Positions 22,510 through 30,297 of a stretch of DNA of 34,548 nucleotides are shown here, one piece after another. The notes below the pieces were generated by a model that ran no database searches, was not told the origin of the DNA, and worked only from the letters and a program-made list of their open reading frames with translations. The stretch's first letter is position 1; every line of letters begins with the position of its first letter. A program made the position numbers and the translations under genes. Origin of the DNA: an uncultured Ruminococcus sp. (GTDB lineage: Bacteria > Bacillota > Clostridia > Oscillospirales > Acutalibacteraceae); contig CAJOII010000015.1 in assembly GCA_905234535.1 (NCBI GenBank), positions 1-34,548 on the forward strand. The letters are read 5' to 3'.

Positions 22510-24450
22510 ATGAAGAAAAAACGCGTCTGGACCGTACTGCCGGTCTATCTGATCTTCGCGGGTCTGATGCTTGCGATGTCCATCGGCACCTACTACTACA
22601 ACCGAATATTGTCCTTTATCGAGATCGGCGTATCTCTCGCAGTGCTGGCGGTGGTGTTGGTCCTCACGCTCAGTTTCAGAAAATACATCAGAGACACCGT
22701 GACGAACGCGCTCGATATCAGCTACAACATCAGCGAGGTCAGCATCGATCATATCAAGCTGCCCGCGGCGGTCTGCGGCGAATACGGCGAGATCCTGTTC
22801 TGCAACGAGCGGTTCAAAAAGTCGTTCTCTGTCGATGATATGCCCGTCAACGAGCGGATATCTCCGTATATCTCGGACTATGATATCCCATATGCGCTGA
22901 AGGTAGACTCCCTCGATACCGAGTATGGCGAAAGGAAGTACTCCGTCTACGCGCGCAGAGTCGCTGAGGGCGTGCTGTTCTTGTTTATTGACAACACCTA
23001 CTACAAGAGCATCGCCGACGAGTATTTGAGAACGCGCAAGTCGGTCGCGATGATCGTGTTCGATAACCCCGAGGACTTCTCTTCTGACTATGACCCCGAG
23101 GGCGAGACCTCGCGCATCAACGCCGAGAGACTTCTCTACCGCTGGGCGGAGAAGAACAACTCCCTGCTTCGCAAGCTCTCCGACGGCAGGTTCATGGCTG
23201 TCTTTGACGAAGAAGTACTCACGAAGCAGATCGACAAGAAGTTCAAGGTGCTCGACCGTGTCCGTACCGTCAGCGTCGGATCTCATCCGGTGACTGTCTC
23301 GATCGGTATCGGCAGAGGAGAGAAGACCCTCACCGAGTCCTCCAAGCAGGCGAAGAAAGCCCTCGATATGGCGCAAGGCAGAGGAGGAGATCAGGTAGCG
23401 GTGCTCTATCGCGGCGACTACCGGTTCTTCGGCGGTGTGAGCAAGGGCATCGAGAAGACCTCCAAGGTCAGGACCCGCCTGATCGCCGACAGCATCAAGA
23501 CCGCTGTCGAGAAGGCGGACGCGGTGCTGATCATGGGGCACAAGAACTCCGACCTCGACTGCATCGGCGCGGCGACGGGACTCTACGCGGTGATCACGAA
23601 GAAGTTTAAGAAGCCGTGCCATATCGTTACCGACGCACAGCGTTCGATGGCGAAGCAGATGATCGATACCCTGCGCAAAAACAACAAAGATATGTTTCTC
23701 TCCTCGGAGTTTGCGCTGCTGAATATGAAAGAGAATACCCTGTGCATCATTGTTGATACCCATTCTCCCGACTTTGTTGAGTCCGACAGGATCTATCGGG
23801 AGGCGGACGAGGTCATCATCATCGATCACCACCGCAAGATGGTCAATTTCATCAGCGGGGCGTCGGTATTCTTCCACGAGCCGTCCGCGTCATCGGCGTC
23901 GGAGCTTGTGACAGAGCTCTCAGAGTACTTAGGAGACGATGTGATCTCGCCGTTGGAGGCGGAGGCGCTTCTGTCCGGTATCATGCTCGACACCAAGAAC
24001 TTTGTCGTCAATGTCGGGGTGAGAACCTTTGAGGCGGCGGCGTATCTGAGGAAGAAGGGCGCCGATACCGTAGAGGTCAGGGATGTCTTCTCCAATTCTC
24101 CCGAGAATTACCGCGACAAGAGTATGCTGGTCTCATCCGCAGAGCTGTATCATCACTGCGCTGTTGCGGTTCAGACCAAACTGATTGAGAACTCGCGGAT
24201 CGTCTGCGCGCAGGCGGCGGATGATCTTCTGACGATACGAGATACATATGCGTCGTTCGTGATCTCTTTGATCGACGCGCATACGGTCAACATCTCCGCT
24301 CGCTCCTTCGGAAAGATCAATGTCCAGCTGATCATGGAGAGTTTAGGGGGCGGCGGTCATCAGACGATGGCGGCGGCGCAGCTGAAAGATGTGACGCTTG
24401 AAGAAGCGAAAGAGAAGCTTTATCGGGCGATCGACGAATTTATGAAATAA
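22510..24450 (+). CDS. gdpP: Cyclic-di-AMP phosphodiesterase GdpP (GGDEF-DHH-DHHA1)
   Basis: Membrane protein that hydrolyses c-di-AMP, a messenger controlling potassium balance and wall stress. Two N-terminal membrane segments (about 8-27 and 33-53) are followed by a PAS-like domain (about 80-170), a degenerate GGDEF domain (about 175-300; SDGRFMAVF at the GGDEF site), and the DHH/DHHA1 phosphodiesterase. Metal-binding motifs are GHKNSDLDCIG, DTHSPD and DHHRK; the DHHA1 end has GGGGHQTMAAAQ. Length 646 is normal. The ribosome binding site (GAGG) is weak and far from ATG. The order gdpP-rplI-dnaB is conserved in Firmicutes. Confidence 0.95.
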   Translation: MKKKRVWTVLPVYLIFAGLMLAMSIGTYYYNRILSFIEIGVSLAVLAVVLVLTLSFRKYIRDTVTNALDISYNISEVSIDHIKLPAAVCGEYGEILFCNERFKKSFSVDDMPVNERISPYISDYDIPYALKVDSLDTEYGERKYSVYARRVAEGVLFLFIDNTYYKSIADEYLRTRKSVAMIVFDNPEDFSSDYDPEGETSRINAERLLYRWAEKNNSLLRKLSDGRFMAVFDEEVLTKQIDKKFKVLDRVRTVSVGSHPVTVSIGIGRGEKTLTESSKQAKKALDMAQGRGGDQVAVLYRGDYRFFGGVSKGIEKTSKVRTRLIADSIKTAVEKADAVLIMGHKNSDLDCIGAATGLYAVITKKFKKPCHIVTDAQRSMAKQMIDTLRKNNKDMFLSSEFALLNMKENTLCIIVDTHSPDFVESDRIYREADEVIIIDHHRKMVNFISGASVFFHEPSASSASELVTELSEYLGDDVISPLEAEALLSGIMLDTKNFVVNVGVRTFEAAAYLRKKGADTVEVRDVFSNSPENYRDKSMLVSSAELYHHCAVAVQTKLIENSRIVCAQAADDLLTIRDTYASFVISLIDAHTVNISARSFGKINVQLIMESLGGGGHQTMAAAQLKDVTLEEAKEKLYRAIDEFMK

Positions 24451-24495
24451 CACAGTGCCGCACGGCGGCGCTGCTTCGATACAGGAGGTATACAG

Positions 24496-24942
24496 ATGAA
24501 AGTCGTACTGTTACAGGATGTCAGATCCTTAGGAAAGAAAGGCGAGCTCATATCGGTCTCCGACGGATACGCGAGAAATTTTCTATTCCCGAGGAACATG
24601 GCGAAAGAAGCGAACGCCCAGGCGCTGTCAGAGCTCAAGAACGCCGAGGACAGCAAGAAGTTCAAGCGCGATACCGAAATCGCCGCCGCGAACAAGGCGA
24701 AGGCGGTCTTAGAGGGCGAGAAGTTCATCATGCCCGCCAAGGCGGGCGACAGCGGCAGGCTCTTCGGCTCGATCACCGCGAAGGAGCTCTCCGCCGAGAT
24801 CAAGAAGCAGAAGAATCTCGATATCGACAAGCGCAAGATCGTGCTTTCGGGCGATATCAAGAACATCGGCGAGTATGAAGCTCAGATCAAGCTGTATCAG
24901 GGCATCTCGGCGAATGTTCGGATCGAAGTCGTCGCAAAATAA
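24496..24942 (+). CDS. rplI: 50S ribosomal protein L9
   Basis: Binds 23S rRNA near the L1 stalk base; its two domains are joined by a long helix. The N-terminal domain opens MKVVLLQDVRSLGKKGELI with the conserved GYARNFLFP. The connecting helix covers about 40-75 and the C-terminal domain holds GRLFGSITAKELS. 148 residues is normal. AGGAGG precedes the ATG. It lies between gdpP and dnaB as in Bacillus. Confidence 0.98.
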   Translation: MKVVLLQDVRSLGKKGELISVSDGYARNFLFPRNMAKEANAQALSELKNAEDSKKFKRDTEIAAANKAKAVLEGEKFIMPAKAGDSGRLFGSITAKELSAEIKKQKNLDIDKRKIVLSGDIKNIGEYEAQIKLYQGISANVRIEVVAK

Positions 24943-24970
24943 TATTAATCTATTTTACAGAGGAAACACT

Positions 24971-26332
24971 ATGCCTCAAATCAATTCTACATATGACGGA
25001 ATGCGTATGCCGTACTCTCCCGAAGCGGAGCAGGCGGTCTTAGGCGCGATCCTGATGGAGCCGGAGGTCTTGTCTGTCGTGGCGGAGATCCTCCCGAACT
25101 CCGACAGCTTTTATATCCAAAATCACAAGGTGATCTACTCCGCGATGCTCTCGATGTTCACGGCGGGACAGGCGGTGGATCTTGTCACGATCCTCGAAGC
25201 GCTCAAGAAGGAGCGTTCCTTTGACGAGGCGACCGGCAAGACCTACCTGATGCAGCTTGCCGAGAGCTGTCCCTCGATCTCGAATGTCGAGATCTACGCG
25301 ACTTTGGTCAGGGACAAGAGCGAGGTGCGCGCGCTGATGAGCGCCGCCCGCTCGATCATCGAGGACGCCTCCGACGGTGACGAGGAGCCGCAGCTTTTGA
25401 TCGACTCCGCGGAGCAGAAGATCTACGATATCCGCAGAGGGAAGAACATCCGCGGTCTCGAGCGGCTCTCCGATGTGCTTGTCCAGACGATGGAGCGCCT
25501 CGATATGCTCTCGCGCCACGACGAGACCATCGCGCCCGTACCGACGGGCATCTCCGACCTCGATAGGATCATCACCGGGCTCAACCGCTCCGACCTGATC
25601 CTGCTCGCGGCGCGTCCCGGTATGGGCAAGACCTCTTTCGCTCTGAATATCGCGAAGAACGCCGCCTGCGTCTCAAAGAAGACGGTCGCGGTCTTCTCGC
25701 TCGAGATGACGAAGGAACAGCTCGCTTCGCGTCTATTATCCTCCGAGGCGCTGGTATCCGGTACCACCATCCGTACCGGCAAGCTCAATAAGGAAGAATG
25801 GCAGCGCATCTGGCAGGCGACCGATATCCTCGGCAAGGCGAACCTCTATCTCGACGATACACCGGGCATCACCGTCCCCGAGATGAAGGCGAAGCTCAGG
25901 CGCCTCAAGAATATCGACCTCGTGATCATCGACTATCTCCAGCTGATGAGCTCCGGCAGAAGATCGGACAACCGTGTGCAGGAGATCTCCGAGATCACCA
26001 GAAACCTCAAGATCTTAGCGAAAGAGATCAATGTCCCCGTTATCTGTCTGTCCCAGCTCTCGCGTGCGTCTGAGCAGAGAGCCGACCACCGTCCCCAGCT
26101 CTCCGACTTAAGAGACTCGGGTTCGATCGAGCAGGACGCGGATATCGTGCTGTTTCTCTACCGCGAGGGGTACTATAACCGCGACGAGGAGAATACGAAC
26201 GCCGCGATCGACCAGAACTCGGGCGAGTGTATCGTCGCGAAGAACCGTCACGGCGAGATGAACACCGTCAAGCTGCATTGGCAGGGTGAGTTCATGCGCT
26301 TTACCGGCGTGGAGCGTAACCGTGAGGGATAA
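24971..26332 (+). CDS. dnaB: Replicative DNA helicase DnaB
   Basis: Hexameric helicase unwinding DNA at the replication fork; called DnaC in Bacillus. The N-terminal domain begins MPYSPEAEQAVLGAILM; the RecA-like C-terminal domain has Walker A ARPGMGKTSFA, the Walker B LVIIDYLQLM, and the late motifs SQLSRASEQR and LRDSGSIEQDADIV. I take ATG 24971 after AGAGGAAACACT, giving 453 residues; the frame extends upstream into rplI but has no start signal there. No intein is present. The end overlaps the tilS start by 11 bases. Confidence 0.97.
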   Translation: MPQINSTYDGMRMPYSPEAEQAVLGAILMEPEVLSVVAEILPNSDSFYIQNHKVIYSAMLSMFTAGQAVDLVTILEALKKERSFDEATGKTYLMQLAESCPSISNVEIYATLVRDKSEVRALMSAARSIIEDASDGDEEPQLLIDSAEQKIYDIRRGKNIRGLERLSDVLVQTMERLDMLSRHDETIAPVPTGISDLDRIITGLNRSDLILLAARPGMGKTSFALNIAKNAACVSKKTVAVFSLEMTKEQLASRLLSSEALVSGTTIRTGKLNKEEWQRIWQATDILGKANLYLDDTPGITVPEMKAKLRRLKNIDLVIIDYLQLMSSGRRSDNRVQEISEITRNLKILAKEINVPVICLSQLSRASEQRADHRPQLSDLRDSGSIEQDADIVLFLYREGYYNRDEENTNAAIDQNSGECIVAKNRHGEMNTVKLHWQGEFMRFTGVERNREG

Positions 26333-27635
26333 GGCGCTCTCTCTGATCGAGAGAGAAGGGCTGCTCGCTCACGGAGAACGCGTGATCGTCGCTCTCTCGG
26401 GCGGCGCGGACTCGGTCTCGCTGCTCCATTTTCTTATTTCGATAAAAGAATTATATCAACTTCAAATCTATGCCGCTCACCTCAATCATATGATTCGGGG
26501 AGAAGAGGCTCAACGCGATGAGGACTTTGTCAAGGAGCTGTGCGAGGAGTACGGCGTTGAACTGTTCATCAGGCGCGTTGATATCCCCGCTTTATCTAAA
26601 GAGCGCGGGGAGAGCGAGGAGCTTGTCGGAAGGGTCGAGCGCTATCGATTCTTCGAAGAGCTGTCCGAAAAGTATCACGCGAAGGTCGCGACAGCGCACA
26701 CTAAGAGCGACAACACCGAGACCGTGCTGTTCAATATCATCAGAGGCGCGGGGCTGTCGGGACTGTGCGGGATCAGAGAGAAGAGAGACGATATCATCCG
26801 ACCGCTTCTCTTGTGTACAAGAGAGGAGATCGAGCGCTACTGTGAGGAGCATCGGCTCTCTTTTGTCACCGACTCCACCAACGCGGATCTGTATTACAGC
26901 AGGAACCGCCTCAGGCTCTCTGTTCTGCCTGAGCTCAGAGCGCTCAACCCGAGTGTGGACGAGAGCGTCTCGAGACTGTGCAGGATCGCGCGGGACACCG
27001 ACGCGTATCTCAGTAAAATTTCTTTAGAAGAATTAAATAATTGCAGAACCGCCTGCGGATATTCCTGCGAGAAGCTGCTGTCTTTAGACAAAGCGGTCAG
27101 AAGCTACGCGATCAAAGCTATTTTGGACGAAGCCGGCGCTTCGTATGACTATCGCCATCTTGAGCTGATCGGAAGAGAGCTCTGCGCTCACGGCGCCCTC
27201 GATCTCAGAGACGGATACACCGTCTCCTGCTCTCAGGGTATCCTTCGGGTCCTTCCTTTGAAGGAAGAGATCACCGATGAACTGTGCATAAGGCTCACAG
27301 CGTATGAGGGCGCAGAGCTCATCGACGGAGAAGAGTATAAGAGGCGTGAAAAAATTAACAAAAAGTTCTTAAACAATTGTATTCCGTGTGATATAATCAC
27401 AGACAGCACAGTTGTTCGATATAGGAGAGAGAAGGATACCTTCACCCTTCCCGACAGAAATGTGACCAAGTCGGTCAAGAAATTAATGAACGAATTGAAG
27501 ATCCCGAAAGAGCTCAGAGACCGGCTGCGTCTGGTCGCGAACGGCTCAGAAGTTCTCTGGATCGAGGGGATCGGGATCTCAAAGGATATCAAAGAACACG
27601 GTACTGCTTCAAAAGCGTACTATCTGATGAAATGA
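26322..27635 (+). CDS. tilS: tRNA(Ile)-lysidine synthase TilS
   Basis: Modifies the wobble C34 of the CAU-anticodon isoleucine tRNA to lysidine, so that it reads AUA. The PP-loop SGGADS lies near the N-terminus; HLNHMIRG, ATAHTKSDNTETVLFNIIRG and RNRLRLSVLPEL follow the family. The C-terminal domain has RYRREKDTF and the KKLMNELKIPKELRDR stretch. The start is probably GTG 26322 (MRDKALSLIEREGL), with GGAG eight bases upstream inside dnaB, giving 437 residues. It is followed by hpt and ftsH, the usual Firmicutes order. Confidence 0.95.
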   Translation: MRDKALSLIEREGLLAHGERVIVALSGGADSVSLLHFLISIKELYQLQIYAAHLNHMIRGEEAQRDEDFVKELCEEYGVELFIRRVDIPALSKERGESEELVGRVERYRFFEELSEKYHAKVATAHTKSDNTETVLFNIIRGAGLSGLCGIREKRDDIIRPLLLCTREEIERYCEEHRLSFVTDSTNADLYYSRNRLRLSVLPELRALNPSVDESVSRLCRIARDTDAYLSKISLEELNNCRTACGYSCEKLLSLDKAVRSYAIKAILDEAGASYDYRHLELIGRELCAHGALDLRDGYTVSCSQGILRVLPLKEEITDELCIRLTAYEGAELIDGEEYKRREKINKKFLNNCIPCDIITDSTVVRYRREKDTFTLPDRNVTKSVKKLMNELKIPKELRDRLRLVANGSEVLWIEGIGISKDIKEHGTASKAYYLMK

Positions 27636-27643
27636 GGGTTACT

Positions 27644-28162
27644 ATGCACAAGGATTTGGAGAAAATACTCATCACCGAAGAACAGATCAAAGAAGCCGTC
27701 CGGCGCCTCGCCGAAGAGATCGACCGCGACTATGAGGGCTCAGAGATCCTCTTTGTCGGACTGCTGAAGGGATCGGTTCAGATCATGGCGGATCTGCTCA
27801 AGAATATCAAGACTAAGTGCAAGGTGGACTTTATGTGCGTGTCCTCCTACGGGAACGGCACTGTGAGCTCCGGCAGGGTCAATATTATCAAGGACCTCTC
27901 CGAACCGATCGACGGGCTGAATGTGATCATTGTCGAGGATATCATCGATTTTATCGGAAAGTATTTTGCCGCGAAGAACGCGAAATCCGTTCGGATCTGC
28001 ACGCTTTTGAACAAGCCCTCCCGCAGAGAGGTGGAGATCGATGTCGATTATATCGGCTTTGATGTTCCCGATGAGTTTGTGGTCGGCTACGGACTTGACT
28101 ATCGGGAATATTATCGCAACCTGCCGTATATCGGCGTATTGAAGCCTGAGATCTACGCATAA
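27644..28162 (+). CDS. hpt: Hypoxanthine phosphoribosyltransferase with a deleted PRPP loop
   Basis: Salvages hypoxanthine and guanine with PRPP to IMP and GMP. Most of the sequence is orthodox: ILFVGLLKGSVQIMADLL, DFMCVSSYGN, KDLSEPIDGLNVIIVEDIID, and the C-terminal FDVPDEFVVGYGLDYREYYRNLPYIGVLKPEIY. However, the PRPP phosphate loop that should follow EDIID (SGxTLxYL in relatives) is missing: EDIID runs directly into FIGKYFAAKNAKSV, about six residues shorter, an in-frame loss of about 18 bases near 27950. The catalytic aspartate in EDIID remains, but the 5'-phosphate-binding Ser/Gly/Thr do not, so activity is doubtful. The start is ATG 27644 after GAGGG, giving 172 residues; ATG 27632 lies before that site. 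Confidence 0.9.
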   Translation: MHKDLEKILITEEQIKEAVRRLAEEIDRDYEGSEILFVGLLKGSVQIMADLLKNIKTKCKVDFMCVSSYGNGTVSSGRVNIIKDLSEPIDGLNVIIVEDIIDFIGKYFAAKNAKSVRICTLLNKPSRREVEIDVDYIGFDVPDEFVVGYGLDYREYYRNLPYIGVLKPEIYA

Positions 28163-28234
28163 ATTTCTGCGTCTTGTGAACTTGTTTCATAATCGAAAAA
28201 GCAGTTGGCAATACTACAGAAGGAGTGAATCGTA

Positions 28235-28369
28235 TTGGATAATAAAAATAACAACAGCAACGGGATCAAGATAAGAAATCTTCTTATCTATCTCGGGATC
28301 CCCATCGTGGTGATCTTAGTGATGACCTTCGTGTTCTCTCAGACCCCGAAGGATCGTGTCCTATTTTGA
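28235..28369 (+). pseudogene. ftsH: FtsH N-terminal membrane anchor, separated by a frame change
   Basis: TTG 28235, with AAGGAG ten bases upstream, opens a 44-codon frame beginning MDNKNNNSNGIKIRN and containing the first FtsH membrane segment [19 protein letters not shown] (about 16-34). It stops at UGA 28367-28369. The remainder of FtsH continues in the +1 frame from the same place (GTG 28356 onward). The last sense codon is UUU and the next base is U, so a P-site tRNA could re-pair on UUU one base forward and read GAT next, restoring the full protein. It could equally be a one-base assembly or sequencing error, or a true mutation. Confidence 0.8.
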
Positions 28370-30119
28370 TGATATGAAGGTCAAGGAGTTCGTTGTGGAG
28401 AAGACCTCCACTTCTTTTTCCGGCAAGATCCAGCTGACTTTGACCGACGACAAGGTCGTCTCCGCAAATATCATGGACTGGGATACTTTCTGGGCGGATG
28501 TCAAGGACGACATCGCAAAGTACGACGCGAAGAATCCGACCGCTCCGATGCAGTATGACCTCAAGACAAAATCCGACAACAGCTTCCTCTTGGAGATGAT
28601 CCCCACCCTGATTCTGATGGTGGCGCTGGTCGCGTTCTGGTTCTTCATGATGCGGCGTATGGGCGGCTCCGGAGGGATCGGCAGAGAGATCAACTTCGGC
28701 AAGGCGAAGTTCAAGAGTAACCCCGACGAGAAGAAGAAGACCACCTTCGACGATGTCGCGGGTGCCGATGAAGAGAAGGAAGAGCTCGAGGAGATCGTCG
28801 AGTTTCTGAAGAATCCCGAGAAGTACAACACCCTCGGCGCGCGCATCCCCAAGGGCGTGCTGCTGATCGGACCTCCCGGTACCGGCAAGACCCTGCTCGC
28901 GAAGGCGGTCGCCGGCGAAGCGGGCGTTCCGTTCTTCTCGATCTCGGGTTCCGACTTCGTCGAGATGTTCGTCGGTGTCGGTGCGTCGAGAGTCAGAGAC
29001 CTGTTTGAGACCGCGAAGAAAAATTCACCCTGTATTGTCTTTATCGATGAGATCGACGCTGTCGGCCGTCAGAGAGGCACCGGCCTCGGCGGCGGTCACG
29101 ATGAGCGTGAACAGACCTTGAATCAGCTTTTGGTCGAGATGGACGGCTTTGGAGCGAACGAGGGCGTCATCATGATCGCCGCGACCAACCGCCCTGACAT
29201 CTTAGACCCCGCTCTGCTTCGACCCGGGCGTTTTGACCGTCAGGTGATGGTCGGCTATCCCGATATCAACGGCAGAGAAGCGATCCTCAAGGTTCACTCC
29301 CGCGAGAAGCCCCTCTCTCCGGATGTGAAATTAAAGACCGTCGCGAAGGAGACCGCGGGCTTTACCGGCGCGGATCTCTCGAATCTATTGAACGAAGCCG
29401 CGCTCTTAGCGGCAAGAAAGAATAAGAAAGCCATCACGCAGGAAGAGATCGAAGAAGCCGCCATCAAGGTGGTCGTCGGTACCGAGAAGAAGAGTAAGGT
29501 CATGAGCGAGAAAGAAAAGAAGCTCACCGCCTATCACGAGGCGGGCCACGCGATCTGCTTCTATGCCTGCGAGACGCAGGATCCGGTGCATCAGATCTCG
29601 ATCATCCCGCGCGGCATGGCGGGCGGCTATACGATGCCCCTGCCCACCGAAGACAAGTCCTACCGCTCCAAGTCCGAGATGCTCGAGGAGATCGTGGTCG
29701 ACTTAGGCGGCAGAGTCGCCGAGGCGCTGGTGCTCGGAGATATCTCCACCGGCGCGTCCAACGATATCGAGAAGGCGACCAAGACCGCGACCAACATGGT
29801 CGTCAAGTACGGTATGTCTGATGAGATCGGCCCGATCAACTACACCTCCGGCTCGAACGAGGTCTTCATCGGCAGAGATATGGGTCAGGTGAAGAACTAC
29901 TCCGACGAGACCGCGTCGAAGATCGACTCGGAGATCCACAGTATCATCGCGAACGCCTACAAGAAGACCGAGGATATCCTCCTCGCGAACATGAGCAAGC
30001 TCCACGAGATCGCGGCGTATCTGATCAAGCACGAGAAGATGTCCGGCGATGTCTTCGCTCAGGTGATGGAAGGCACCTATGTAGAACCTGCGGAAGAAAC
30101 GGTGGAAGACGAAGAATAA
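28356..30119 (+). CDS. ftsH: ATP-dependent zinc metalloprotease FtsH (main part)
   Basis: Membrane-bound AAA+ protease degrading misassembled membrane proteins and regulatory factors. This frame holds the extracytoplasmic domain (about 1-75), the second membrane segment [17 protein letters not shown], the AAA module with Walker A GPPGTGKT, Walker [10 protein letters not shown] and the SRH region [17 protein letters not shown], and the protease with HEAGH and the zinc-binding D further on. The 587 residues lack only the first membrane anchor, which lies in another frame just upstream (28235-28369). GTG 28356 has AAGGA only two bases before it, a poor start, so independent initiation is unlikely. 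Joined by a +1 shift the protein would be about 630 residues, normal for FtsH. Confidence 0.93.
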   Translation: MSYFDDMKVKEFVVEKTSTSFSGKIQLTLTDDKVVSANIMDWDTFWADVKDDIAKYDAKNPTAPMQYDLKTKSDNSFLLEMIPTLILMVALVAFWFFMMRRMGGSGGIGREINFGKAKFKSNPDEKKKTTFDDVAGADEEKEELEEIVEFLKNPEKYNTLGARIPKGVLLIGPPGTGKTLLAKAVAGEAGVPFFSISGSDFVEMFVGVGASRVRDLFETAKKNSPCIVFIDEIDAVGRQRGTGLGGGHDEREQTLNQLLVEMDGFGANEGVIMIAATNRPDILDPALLRPGRFDRQVMVGYPDINGREAILKVHSREKPLSPDVKLKTVAKETAGFTGADLSNLLNEAALLAARKNKKAITQEEIEEAAIKVVVGTEKKSKVMSEKEKKLTAYHEAGHAICFYACETQDPVHQISIIPRGMAGGYTMPLPTEDKSYRSKSEMLEEIVVDLGGRVAEALVLGDISTGASNDIEKATKTATNMVVKYGMSDEIGPINYTSGSNEVFIGRDMGQVKNYSDETASKIDSEIHSIIANAYKKTEDILLANMSKLHEIAAYLIKHEKMSGDVFAQVMEGTYVEPAEETVEDEE

Positions 30120-30123
30120 CCGA

Positions 30124-30150
30124 AAAAGGGGAGGGAAACCTCCCTTTTTT
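30124..30150 (+). terminator. Terminator of the tilS-hpt-ftsH run
   Basis: AAGGGGAGG / GAAA / CCTCCCTT stem followed by T6, just after the ftsH stop. Confidence 0.88.
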
Positions 30151-30213
30151 AGTGAAGAGGGAAGAGATAAGAGCTAAGAACTACGGGAGGCTTTTCGGCA
30201 AGTGATCTCGCCC

Positions 30214-30287
30214 GACAACCGATAACTGACATCTGACATCTGTCCCCGCTAAGTATTTATCACTCATCATTTATCATCAATAATTAG
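30214..30287. repeat. Phrase repeats in the ftsH-uvrA gap
   Basis: CGATAACTGACATCTGACAT contains a tandem CTGACAT unit (30225-30242), followed by ATCACTCATCATTTATCATC (30259-30280) and more ATCA units. It is of the same style as the other intergenic phrase repeats in this window. Only these repeats and the ftsH terminator are seen in the 178-base gap; no clear promoter for uvrA was found. Confidence 0.5.
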
Positions 30288-30297
30288 GAAGTAAAGT

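Noticed and set aside
22486-23877. 463-codon open frame on the minus strand
   Set aside because: It is the exact antisense of gdpP, with low-complexity charged sequence (runs of D, R, V, L) and no recognisable domain; gdpP is clearly real.
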